From: Ciona savignyi
Taxonomy: Eukaryota; Chordata; Ascidiacea; Phlebobranchia; Cionidae
Assembly: GCA_000149265.1 (NCBI GenBank)
Contig: CH003411.1
Coordinates: 159,634 to 223,633 of the forward strand
Length of the DNA stretch: 64,000 nt
Direction: 5' to 3'
The notes beneath the pieces are model-generated. The model was given only the letters and a program-made list of their open reading frames with translations, was not told the DNA's origin and did no database searches. Position 1 is the stretch's first letter, and every line of letters starts with the position of its first letter. The translations under genes and the position numbers were made by a program. Below are positions 1 to 16,800 of the stretch, piece after piece.

Positions 1-62
1 ATGTTTTCCTACATTGACTGATGCTTAATGCAATGATATCAATATAAACACGCTGAGGCAAG
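1..62 (+). ncRNA. SNORD34: partial C/D box snoRNA, U34-like (SNORD34), cut by window start
   Basis: Seen: a guide-like stretch TTTCCTACATTGA directly before a D' box CTGA (18-21), an ATGATAT C'-like box (34-40), and a terminal D box CTGA (53-56) followed by GGCA, the expected 3' half of a terminal stem. The C box would lie before base 1. Known: vertebrate RPL13A introns host U32-U35, and U34 carries the guide CCTACATTG before its D' box. The host intron here is the one before the penultimate RPL13A exon. Partial and unverified. Confidence 0.5.
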
Positions 63-119
63 TTTAATTTTAAAAAACTTCATAAAATCAGTTCAAACTA
101 ACCTTAATTTCTAGTTTAG

Positions 120-228
120 GTTATTTATTTTTTGCCCTAGTATTAAAAAATGGCAAACAAATCAAATTATGACACAGGAACAGGAAAAGACGTCAAAACG
201 AACAGTCGTTGAAACACGTCATTGAAAA
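120..228 (-). repeat. dispersed repeat fragment (GTGTTTTAACGACTG family)
   Basis: Read on the minus strand this matches pieces near 11.4, 25.55 and 31.6 kb that share CGTGTTTTAACGACTG. Some copies elsewhere end in a short ACTAA-type tail, as non-LTR elements do. The family was not identified. Confidence 0.4.
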
Positions 229-434
229 ACGGATATCATTTAATAAATATTCTAGGATTCCACTAGCTTACTAACAATTGACAAATAAATAAAAAAGCTA
301 GAATATTTCTTCAAGAATATAACTATCTATCAAGATTATTAGTGTTATAATAATATAACTTTTTCTTTTAAGGAAAATATTTCAAATAGGTTGTTTTTAC
401 ATAACATTTAATAAAAATATATATTTATCCGCAG

Positions 435-1717
435 AAAAAAAGGTTTGTCGTCCCCTCGTGCATGAAAGTTGTAAAGTTGAAGCCGAAACGAAGATTTGCT
501 GTTCTCTCCCGACTCTCCAGTGAGGTTGGATGGAAGTACAATGATGTCATCGCAGCTTTGGAAGAGAAGAGGAAGGCAAAGTCCAAGTTGTACTGGGACA
601 AAAAGCAGGCCAACTTGGTATGTACAACTGTTGACTTTGTTCTATCCGACAGATTAGTCTGTTAGGTTTGTGTGTCGCCTATCATCCGAAGTGTGGCAGA
701 TTAGCTACTTGGTTGTTTTCTTGTGCAAGACACTTAATGGACATTGTCAGAACCTAAGGGATAATGGGTTCTACAAAATTTAAGAAACATGTAAATCATA
801 CGCAACATACTGCAATAGCTCAGGTAAGCTGACGATGGGTGCGAGGTGATCTGACGATTGTCCCGTGTTTTAACCCCCCTGGTTTTCCCAATCATGGGGT
901 TATATCATAGTAAAATTAAGAATAATTCGCAAGGTCGTAGTCCAAATGCATAAGATAAACGAGAGTTAGCGGCAACATTAAACTTAAGGGAAACTGCTCA
1001 CTAAAACTATGGGAACTAATTTAACCCTAACTTCAACCCATGTCTAAAACTAACTTAAATGTCCTAATCTTCATTTTAAAGTGCGGTTTCCCTCTTTATC
1101 TTTTCTTAGTTTTCCCCAAGGGTTTACTCTCTCCCATCTTTAAATGCTGCGTACCTCATGCAAGCCTCTATGCAAAAAACTTTAGAATTAAAGGTTATTT
1201 GGATGACCAGTCTATTTAGTTAAAGTTAGCTCTAGGTTGATTTGCCAGTGATGACATGTTTACTCAAAACTTTCGAACTTGAAATGAGATAATAACATGC
1301 ACTACCAACTGAGGCAACATAGTCATAACCTATGGGTCATTGTTTAACTAATTGACAAAGGGTTTTACTAAACTGTGGAAAAGCAGGGCGGGACAGCAAA
1401 TTATTTTTGTCAGTAACATAAGCGGGGTATTTTTGTCAGTAACATAAGCGGGACGGGGTGTTTCATTAACCCGATGTCGCTCATGTTAGTGACAAAATAC
1501 TTTGTCACACTTGTGGTATAGTGTGTTGTCCCGCAGATTAATTAAGCCCTTGACAAGTTTAGTTGTCAAGGCCATCTTTATCTTTCTTGATATATTACCG
1601 TTCTAAACTGGAGTTGTTTTCTTCCAGAAAGTGCGCAAACAAGCGATCACGAATGTCCAGGACAAGATTGCTGACTTGGACAAACAGATACAGGACATGG
1701 GATGCTATGCTGTATGA
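435..1717 (+). CDS. RPL13A: ribosomal protein L13a (uL13), last two exons, 5' part outside window
   Basis: Cytosolic large-subunit ribosomal protein uL13. Two coding exons are visible: 435-617, after acceptor CCGCAG and before donor GTATGT, and 1628-1717, after TTCCAG and ending in TGA. Both junctions are phase 0. Exon 1 begins KKRFVVPS and carries [18 protein letters not shown] and [20 protein letters not shown], close to the vertebrate L13a C-terminal half. Exon 2 encodes the basic C-terminal helix [17 protein letters not shown] and ends GCYAV. The N-terminal half and start codon lie upstream of base 1. The visible intron (618-1627) holds a SINE, a MITE-like element and a U33-type snoRNA, as expected for a snoRNA host gene. 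AATAAA lies 9 bases past the stop. Confidence 0.94.
645..912 (+). repeat. composite tRNA-derived SINE, nearly full length
   Basis: Copy of the dominant SINE of the window, inside the RPL13A last intron. It runs from a head with tRNA-like A-box sequence (GTTAGGTTTGTGTGTCG) through GGACATTGTCAGAACC, CAATAGCTC and GGTGATCTGACGATTG to GGTTTTCCCA. The architecture resembles the Ciona composite SINE described as Cics-1; that name is from memory. Confidence 0.75.
1242..1317 (+). ncRNA. SNORD33: C/D box snoRNA U33-like (SNORD33) in RPL13A last intron
   Basis: Seen: terminal stem TTGCC (1242-1246) pairing with GGCAA (1313-1317), C box GTGATGA (1248-1254), an internal ATGAGAT-like C' box, guide AACATGCACTACCAA directly upstream of D box CTGA (1309-1312). 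Known: vertebrate U33 lies in an RPL13A intron and has ATGCACTACCAT before its D box, directing 2'-O-methylation of 18S rRNA in the segment containing GGTGGTGCATGG. The 76-nt length, the host gene and the guide all agree. Confidence 0.85.
1386..1535. mobile_element. possible short MITE with GCGGGACA termini
   Basis: GCGGGACAGCA near 1389 is matched by TGTTGTCCCGC near 1530, which is its reverse complement with one mismatch. ATTTTTGTCAGTAACATAAG is tandemly duplicated inside (about 1404-1450). No clear target-site duplication was found. Confidence 0.35.
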
Positions 1718-1725
1718 TTTGTCGA

Positions 1726-1731
1726 AATAAA
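1726..1731 (+). promoter_or_regulatory. RPL13A polyadenylation signal
   Basis: AATAAA 9 bases after the RPL13A stop codon. Confidence 0.8.
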
Positions 1732-2187
1732 ATAACAACTGAATCCTTTCTTTCAACTTTATTGACTGTGTTGCTTATGGTGTCTGCAAAGAGATAGGGA
1801 ATACTAGTTGTTTATTAGAGCGATTTGAACTGGTTAGGCAAACTGTTAGGGATCAGTTTTATTGTTATGTGAGGCATTTAGAGGGGTTGATTAAACCCAA
1901 CGGATTGTTAGCTTGTACATAAAATAGAAGAATGAATCTATAGTGCAGAAGGCAAACTGTTAACTTTATATTAGCATGAGTATTTGCATTTTATTCAACA
2001 CAACCTAGCAATAAAATAAATGAACGTATGCATCGAGAGTATTAAACCAGTTAAATTATTCTCCGAGGTTGGAGGTCTTTAAACGTGCAGGTGTCCTATT
2101 CAGAGGTTATTTTTTGGTTTCTAACCGATCTTGCTTGTTACACTTGCATAACAATTAATATAAGGTTAATCACTTTGGTTTAACATA

Positions 2188-2505
2188 GTCCGACAGATTA
2201 GTCTGTTAGGTTTGTGCGTCGTCTTTCAGCTGAAGTGTGGCAGATTAGCTAGTCTGTTGTGTCCTTGTGAAAGACACTTAATGGACATTATCAGAACCTA
2301 GAGGAATAATGGGTTCTACTATTGAAGAAACGTGTAAATAATACTCAACATACTGCAATAGCTCAGGTAACTTGACGGTGGGCGCGAGGTGATGACGTTT
2401 TAGATTTTTTCCTGGTTTTCCCAATCAATCCCATTCAAACCTATCATAGTAAAATTAAGAAGAATTCGCAGGGTCGTAGTCCAAATGTATAAAATGAATG
2501 ATGAC
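2188..2505 (+). repeat. composite SINE plus 60-bp shared flank
   Basis: SINE of the same subtype as the copy at 645-912. The similarity continues about 60 bp beyond the SINE end: both are followed by TATCATAGTAAAATTAAG and GGTCGTAGTCCAAATG. This points to a local duplication rather than two independent insertions. Confidence 0.7.
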
Positions 2506-2732
2506 ACTTGCAGAAAGTTTTATCAGTGCACACATATCAAAATCTATTGATACAAAATCGTACTTTATTTCGTTGAGAGCAGTAATTAATAATTAAATAA
2601 ATTAGTGAACTGTCATTATTAAAAAGCTATTAGTTTAATTTACAAAATACATTTAATTTTAGGTAATTATTTTGGTTAATAACATCATATCGTGCCTTTA
2701 AGAAAATAGTTGGTCAACACTACTGTGTATTT

Positions 2733-2769
2733 TTCTAGAACACACGTGTTTGAAGAAGGGTCGCACGTG
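2733..2769. promoter_or_regulatory. candidate HSP60 promoter elements: heat-shock half-sites and two E-boxes
   Basis: TTCTAGAA (2733-2740) is an inverted pair of heat-shock-element pentamers in the TTCnnGAA arrangement. GAAGAA follows at about 2752. CACGTG occurs at 2743-2748 and again at 2764-2769. The cluster lies about 400 bp before the HSP60 start codon, in the only intergenic segment between RPL13A and HSP60. Function is inferred from position and motif only. Confidence 0.45.
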
Positions 2770-2879
2770 TGAAGAACTATTACATTGGTTATATTATGCG
2801 TACGTTTTCAAGCGGTCCAAGTAATTTTATGCTTATTTCAGGCATTTTTCTTCGTTTAATAGAAGTATAGAATATTTTA

Positions 2880-2955
2880 TATTTATCCCCGTGAATGGGA
2901 AAACGCAAAGGCCAGTTGTGTCCTTGAGCAGTGAGCACGGTAGTAATCGAACGAA
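2880..2955 (-). repeat. SINE 3'-end fragment
   Basis: TTTATCCCCGTGAATGGGAA is the reverse complement of the SINE 3' terminus. GTTGTGTCCTTG from the SINE body follows in the opposite orientation, so the copy is rearranged. Confidence 0.45.
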
Positions 2956-3172
2956 CCAACTAACTTTACTATGGGTTATATCATATTCAGTACCATGCAA
3001 TGAACTTTGGGAAATGCTACCGGTCAATAGTCAATCTGGACTGACGCCATTGCTATTTCATATTGTGAACTAACATTGCTTGTAAATAATTAAACTTTTA
3101 TTTCCTAGAGCGCAATTGTGTTTTGCAATTCCTGTTAGAATCTTTTTTCCATTATTTAAATCACTGTCCATC

Positions 3173-9450
<6,278 letters not shown>

Positions 9451-9695
9451 CAAGACCGTTTCATACGTCACAAACTGATACGTAGCAAAAGCCCGCTGTT
9501 ATTCCATTACACTGGTTCGCTTCTTTGGAGCCGAAATCCGATTTTTGGAGCCAAAATTGGAACTTCCAATTGGTTCTGCCAAATTAAAATTTTTGACCAA
9601 ACTTCTCGAATAATGTCGTTCGCTTATTTCATTCTTTGCGACTTTATATAATTCCTGCCATGATGGAGTGTTCCCTGATCGATGATGTCGTTTTA

Positions 9696-9701
9696 AATAA
9701 A
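9696..9701 (+). promoter_or_regulatory. HSP60 polyadenylation signal (candidate)
   Basis: AATAAA 246 bp after the HSP60 stop, the first such hexamer downstream. Confidence 0.5.
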
Positions 9702-9965
9702 CCACAAAACCTTCTCGCACTGTACAACATGTATTGATATAGTGGGCGGTTATAACTAGGCACTACAAGTACATTGCATTCCACACTACGACGCGAAACG
9801 CGACAAAGATGTTTCACGTCTACTTGTTCCAAATATCGACTTGGTATGACGTCAACTGGTATTCTGCAACTGGTGTGTGGGTTTGTGACATCACAAAAGC
9901 CGATCGCGATGGCATTTTCACCTATTTGAAGAAAATAATTGGAATTATGCGTTGTAGGTATAGAG

Positions 9966-10419
9966 CAGTGGTTCTCAAACTTTTTAGAGTTGGGACCCAC
10001 TATTAATTACCACAATTTATGGCGACCCACTTAACTTTATATATAGTTGTTGTTGGTTTCTAGGTTACGCTATCGTTGCAAAGGAGCACACCTCTGGAAT
10101 TATGTATCCCAGGCAAATATTTTACGCTCACGCGGACACGGTGAAATAAACGAAACATTTGCTTATACTTTTATGGAAAGAATAGCATAGGATCCGCCGT
10201 CATTATCGGCCGTAATTGTTATTTTTGACGAGACGAGTGTCAGGTGAAGATCACGCCACGATTCATTGTGTGATTTCATAATTATGATAATTTCCCCTTG
10301 ATTTTTGTATAGGAAATAGCCAGTATAGTTAATCAGAGCTTTCTGTAACTTTTCACGACCCACCAAGATTCCTTTCGCGACCCACCGGTGGGTCGCGACC
10401 CATAGTTTGAGAAACGCTG
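9966..10419. mobile_element. hAT-type MITE, 454 bp, with perfect 8-bp TSD
   Basis: Left end CAGTGGTTCTCAAACTTTTT, right end AGTTTGAGAAACGCTG, typical hAT termini. Imperfect inverted repeats continue inward as GGGACCCAC / GTGGGTCGCGACCC. The 8-bp target duplication GTATAGAG lies at 9958-9965 and 10420-10427. No coding capacity, so non-autonomous. Confidence 0.92.
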
Positions 10420-10499
10420 GTATAGAGAGCAAAGCGTTTGATGGTATATTGTCGCACATTGTGCTGCTTGTATCGGAATGTTGATTCAACATCACTGAA

Positions 10500-10845
10500 C
10501 TCGGTCAGTTAGTGCGTCGTTAATAAGGTTATGGGATCAAAACCAGCGTTAGCCCAGACAGAAGTGCCTTGCCCAAGGACACAACCGACTAACTTGCGAC
10601 CATTAGCGAATCTGCAACCTTTCGGTTGATATACATCGCAATAAACCACCACACTAACCAGTCGGACAATCGGGAATGTGTTTAACAAATAAAGCCCGAA
10701 TCAACGGATTGCTGGGTTGGACTAAGGATGTATGAACGTGTATATCATATACAACACAGTGAAACAACTCAGGCAACCCGACGATGGTTGCGAGGTGATC
10801 TGACGATTGCTCGTGTGTTAACCTCCTTGGTTTTCCCAAGTACAG
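10500..10845. repeat. rearranged SINE cluster
   Basis: Three pieces: a + strand head (GTTAGTGCGTCG, about 10505), a - strand head with GTGCCTTGCCCAAGGACACA (10560-10670), and a + strand 3' part with GAGGTGATCTGACGATTG (10690-10845). The last piece abuts and supplies the end of the GBE1-like reading frame on the minus strand. Confidence 0.6.
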
Positions 10846-13800
10846 TGCCTGCATAATAAACCACCCACCATGACCGACTGATCGCAGCCTTCAAACCGCC
10901 CAGAGGTTGTATGGTACGCCATGTTTCGCTGGTTTCGATCGCCGCCATTGAAAAACCTTTCGTCCGAGTCCAGTAGAATATGGTAACTGTGATGCAATGA
11001 TATTTTTACACGGGGCAAGGTCCTTATGTAAATTAAGGTCAAACTGTTTTAGTTTAATAGCTATTATATTCTGTAAGTAATCATGTTTATGTTAATGAGT
11101 GGATAAATATTCATGTTTATCCCCGTGAATAGGAAAACCAAGGGGGTTAACACACGGGTAATCGTCAGATCACCTCGCGCCCACCGTCGGGTTACCGGAG
11201 CTATTGCAATGTGTTGTGTATGATTCACACGTTCCATCAATTTAGTAGAACCCATTAATGTGCTGGAGCGAGTTTACTAATTTAGCTTGATGCACACCGA
11301 TATACACATCTTAAAATATAAGTATGTTTTTTAAACCAGAGTTTCTTGTCTATTCTTACTATTTGTCATTTTATTTTAGGTTTTGCAGCCGCGTCCGCTA
11401 TATAATTATTAACTTATATCCTTTTTTAATGACGTGTTTTAACGACTGTTCGTTTTGCTGTATTTTTCTGTTCCCGTGTCGTGATTATATTCGTTTGCCA
11501 TTTTTAAATACCGGGTTAAAAAATAAATATACTAAAAAAATAAACTAAATTATTCAACTATAAATATAATATCTTCAACTAGTCGGCGATGTCTACAAAG
11601 CCAAACGAACCTTCCATCTTTTCGCACCGGAATCCGGTAGTTGTTGTAACTGTTGGTTGGATGAAAGTTGAATATAAACACGAGCCCAGATCGTTCGAAC
11701 GCCAGCACCTTGTCGCTTTCGTGCACACGAGTCACTTTAGCCTGTATAGAGAGGTTGCATTGACTTCTATATTTGAAACGTTATTTGTAGAAATACTACG
11801 ATGGTCGTTCGTTATCATTACAAAACAACAAATTATTATGTCGAACGATTCCTTCTATAGTTCTTGTTTAGAATTATGGCAAAACCAGATCTACCCACAT
11901 GCTTATACGAGTGGCTGATTTATGTTTGTTACATTATAATGAATGTACGCTCGAATGCCGAATTACTCAAATCCAAATTGATTTTATTACCGGGCTAAGA
12001 TTCGAACCCATGATAGGCTCGCCTCTACGACCGTTTTATTTAGTTTGTATATATATCAGTCGAGTTAACCATTCAGCCACACGACCTTGCAAGTCCACAT
12101 CGTATTGAATAGGAACCTGCCTAATCTGTGGTAACTTCGGTTTCTCTCATCAATGTGCAAATATCACAACTTACCTCCTCCGACTTTAACCATCCAAACT
12201 TCTCTTCCAACTTATTAAGGGCGATGTCGAACCTGTTGAGATACTTGTATCGGAGCTGTTCGTCGTCTGCGAGTTGGAATCTCCGACGAGCAAACTTGAA
12301 GTTGTCCCCGTTGGTTGGCGCTGGTAATTCTACCCAATCAGGATGACCGAATTCGTTTCCTGATTTCGGATTGGTTAATTCAAACACACAACGTGAATGT
12401 TCAATCGTGTATTAATTGCTCGCGATGCGCGTTACATAGAAGATAAAAGAAACTAAATCTTTGTCGACATGTATGACAACAAATTAAAAAAACTGGTAAA
12501 AAATCGTTTTAGATCTTGCCAAGAAAGGTCATAACAATGCACACGAAGCCCAATATTCTTGGCGCTTTATTACCTATGAAGTTTACGATGCCGCGGCCGC
12601 TAAATACATGGGTGAGGAGCCGAACCATCTTGTAAAGACTCAACCCTCGCTCCAACTCTATGGGCGTTTCGGAGCTTCCCACCATAGGGAGTTCCCCGAT
12701 AAGTTTGCGACTCAAAGTTATCCGATCGACTCCATTCTGCGATTGTTGGAGGAAAAATGGGTCGCTTAGTTTAGATACCACAAAGTCTAGTTACCAGAGC
12801 TGTCAATGTGTGCTGTATATTACCATTTGGATTAATGGGTTCCACCAAATTGAAGGAACTTCTGATTTATACACAAAACATTACAATATCTCCGGTAACC
12901 CGACGATGGGCACGAGGGAATCTGACGATTGCTCGTCTGTTAACCTCCTTGTGATTGCCATTCACGGGGATAAACATGAATAATCTCTAGCGCACAAACA
13001 ATATTGCCACTATTATGAAGTAATACCTGTTCATGGTTTTCGACGTAAACTATTCTTTTCTCTCCTGGTCTCTGATTGGTCAAGAATTTTTGAATATAAT
13101 TGAGCGACCAATCCTCGTCGCGTGTTTCGCAGATCATCTGAAAATCAACCAATCAGTCAATCTTTTCTTTAACAACATACAAGTACTTAGAGTACCAAAT
13201 CCACAATCAATTAAAAAACAGTTTAGTTGGTTGATAATGACCAAATCAATCCATTCTTCTACACGAGTCCTTCGCAATCATTTTTAACTCAAGGCACATT
13301 AAAAAACTTACTAAATTTTACGACACATTGCAATAAAAAGTGTACGTTAGGAGGTCTTCTGACAAGCTTTATCATTTGATATTATATTTGCAAATTGCCG
13401 TTATATTCAAATGTGCAAAAATTAAAATAATAGTTTAAAAATAATATTATTTTTCCCGGCACACCTAGCATTGTCTTGCGACAAACTGGTTACACAACAC
13501 CCTTCCTTATGTGTGACATCACAATGATTTATCACCTTCATCCATTTATCCGGGATCTCTACCGCCATCTTGTAGTCAAATCCAATCCCTCCTTCATTCA
13601 CTGGTCGGGTAATCCCCGGGAATCCACTGTGTTCCTGCCAATGATGGGTTGGATGAATACGGTAGTGTGGCCGAATGGTTAACGCGACATATACATATAC
13701 ATAAACGAGCCCATCATAGGTTCGAAACATGCCTCAGTAAAGTAAATAAATGGTATGTTAGTTGACCAAATGGTTAGTGCCACTGACTTAAATAAAAATT

Positions 13801-16800
13801 GGTAAAATCAGACCAGTAGCAGACTACACGTAAGCAGACTACAATAATAATATAACTACACGTAAGCAGACTACAATAATAAATATAATAAGCAGACTAC
13901 ACGTATAACTACACGCAGACTACGCGAACTTCATACCGCTATAAAAATGTAGGGTTTTGTTGAGGGGGTTGTTTGTTTGAATTATTTGTTGTCCGACCGA
14001 TAAGCTTGGCGGTTTAGTGTGTCGTCTTTCAGCCAAATGGTTGCATGTTTCAAATTGGTCACCAGCTAGTCGGTTGTGTTCTGGGGCAAGGCACTTTACG
14101 GACATTGCTTAAACCCAGCGGATTAATGGGTTTTGCCAAATTCAAGGAACGTGTTAATCATACACAGCACACTGCAATAGCTCCGGTAACCCGATGGCGA
14201 TGATTCATATGCATGCCATCTTAAAACGAGCCTTATGGCTAGTTGACTACGGGTTCGAAACTTGGACAAAGTTCAAATAAAATGTTGTGTTTGGTGGATG
14301 TGACATGGTTTGCTTATTCGTGAATAAGACCATGGAAAATACAAAATAAGCGGGTCTAATTTGGATGCCAAGTGCGTTATAAAATGTTGATTTGTGTTCA
14401 TGTGATAAGAAAGAGGCCGCCGAGTTTAGTTATCAACCAACCGCCGAACATCATTCACTTATCAATCCTACCTCTGCTATGGTGAGCACATCAGGGTAGA
14501 ACTTGTGGAGAAGGTCGTTCATCAGCATGAGATAAGCTGTCGCTTCCATGTTAATCTGAGGCCCGAAGTACCTGCTGTAATCGTCGCTCGAAGGTCGAAC
14601 TGTGGGTTTAATGTTATACATAGATCAACATAATAATCATCTGTATCTCACGGATAACAGTAAGATTAGCTTGTGTCCCTAGTCCTGTTAGATAAGTTAT
14701 TTCAATCTGTGGCTTAGTGTGGCGCATTTCAACCGAAAGGTTAAAGGATCGAAACTGGTCACTAGCTAGTCAGCAACACTGCTCGAACTCAGTGGATTAA
14801 TGGGTTCTAACAAATTAAAAGAACACGTGTATCATACACAACACATTGCAATAGCTCCGGTAACCCGACGGTGGGCGCGAGGTGATCTGACGATTGCTCG
14901 TGTGTTAACCCCCTTGGTATTCCCATCCACGGGGGATAAACATGCATGTCCCATCCTAAAGCTCTCACCGGCGCTGTTATCCAGGTACACCATCCTTGTG
15001 AGTTCGCGGAATCGGAATCCGTCGACCTTGAACTCGTCCAGGTAGAAGCGAAGTTGCGAAAGTAGGAAACGCAGAGTCTCCCATCTAAATTAAGTGGTTG
15101 GTCAATATACTACCTATGGTCTTAGGAGTCACTGCATAGACTACGGAAGGTATATATTTGAATGTAGTTGGTATTGTATTTTAACTCTATCCCAACCCAT
15201 GGTTATTTTAATAAAGACTGACTCTGACACTATTTGTGATTAATCACGTGGGAAAATTAATGTTACACATTTGCACAGTTCTTTTGTCGAATAAATCTAT
15301 CAAAATGGTTTGGAAAAAATATTGATTAACTGGTCGTGAAATATATTTCCTATATCTCCGTATTATATTGTCCTTGCTGAACTAACTATAGATGACATTA
15401 CATGGTTTGTATTGACCTTAATTATAATCCTATTGAATAGCTTGGTGGGTTAGCACGTCGCCTTTCAACCCAAGGGTTGCAGAATCGAAACTTGTCGATA
15501 GCTGGTCGTCTCTGATATTGCCTGAACCCGGCGAATTATTGGGTTGTACTAAATATAAGGAATATGTGTATCATCACAACATACTGCAATAGCTCCGGTA
15601 ACTCAACGGTGGGCGCAAGGTGATCTGACGATTACCTGTGTGATAACCCCATTGGTTTTCCCATTCACGAGTATATAAATATCGTAAGCATGAATATCAT
15701 ATCATATAACAAGATGGCGCTTACTTGGTGAAATCGAACTTTCTTGTGACATCATCTCCACCATTTCCACCGTCCACAAAGAACCCTCCATCAGCCCCAT
15801 TCAGCATGTTCAACCCGTCCTCAACATTCGCTGATGCTTCTCCGTGCATCACATCCATAATGACGTAGATACCCATTGAATGAGCGGTCGCGATCAAATC
15901 TTTCAGCTCGTCCGGTGTCCCAAAGCGACTGCGGTAAACTACAAGTGATTCCGACGTCTTTTAAAAGGTAGATTTTTAACCTCTTTTAGGGTCACCAAGA
16001 GCGTTTATGTATAGAATTTGCATAACCGCGTTCAACCACAAGACCGTACCGTATTTTTTTAACCGGCTTAGATTCGAAAACAGGATGGGCTCGTTATCAA
16101 GATCGTTTTTTTTATATCGAAATCGGTATCGGTCGTGTTAACCATTCGGCCACACGACCGCACAACGTATGTTATTTTATCGTAGGACAATTCGATTGTC
16201 TGTGATAACGCTTCTGGCGGAGAAACCTCAATATTGTAATTCAACCATTATTATGAATCATTTGTTCCGTATCCTACCCGGACATTGATCACTTACCTCG
16301 AAGGAGCAAAGTAGTTGGTTGTCTGCTGACCAAAGCTAGCATAACACGGATGCTCGACCACAGCCATGAGCAACAGACTGTTGTATCCGAGATCTCGTAT
16401 CCGAGGTAAGATGTTCGACGTAAAGTGCTTGTATGTGGCCACCTCGTACCGATCAGACGCAATCCCGACGTGGGCTTCGTAGAGTCGAAGACGATCGGGT
16501 TTTGGTATCATTCGAATGATGCGTTGCTGCGTCGATATTTGTTTAAATTAAGCTTACACGAATCCCAACTACACTTAATTATCTGTCCGCAGTCCAAACC
16601 ATATAAAGTATGCCAGCTTGACAGGGTACTAGTCGTTCTATCCTATCCTCTTCCCTATACCCTAAGTTTGCATACTGCTAAATGGCTCTAATACAAACTA
16701 AACGAACACTTCAATCAAATACAACCCACCGCAATAGCTTAAGGTAATCAAACGGTGCCCAGTTAAACAAATAATGCCATGAGAATGACAGAAATCTCTG

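Noticed and set aside
2495-2600. TGATGA at 2498 as a snoRNA C box
   Set aside because: No D box with a pairing stem within a usual distance.
14800-15045. 81-aa frame and similar ones in SINE copies (11064-11255, 36437-36625, 37444-37638)
   Set aside because: They are frames through the same SINE sequence and recur wherever it lies; no evidence of translation.
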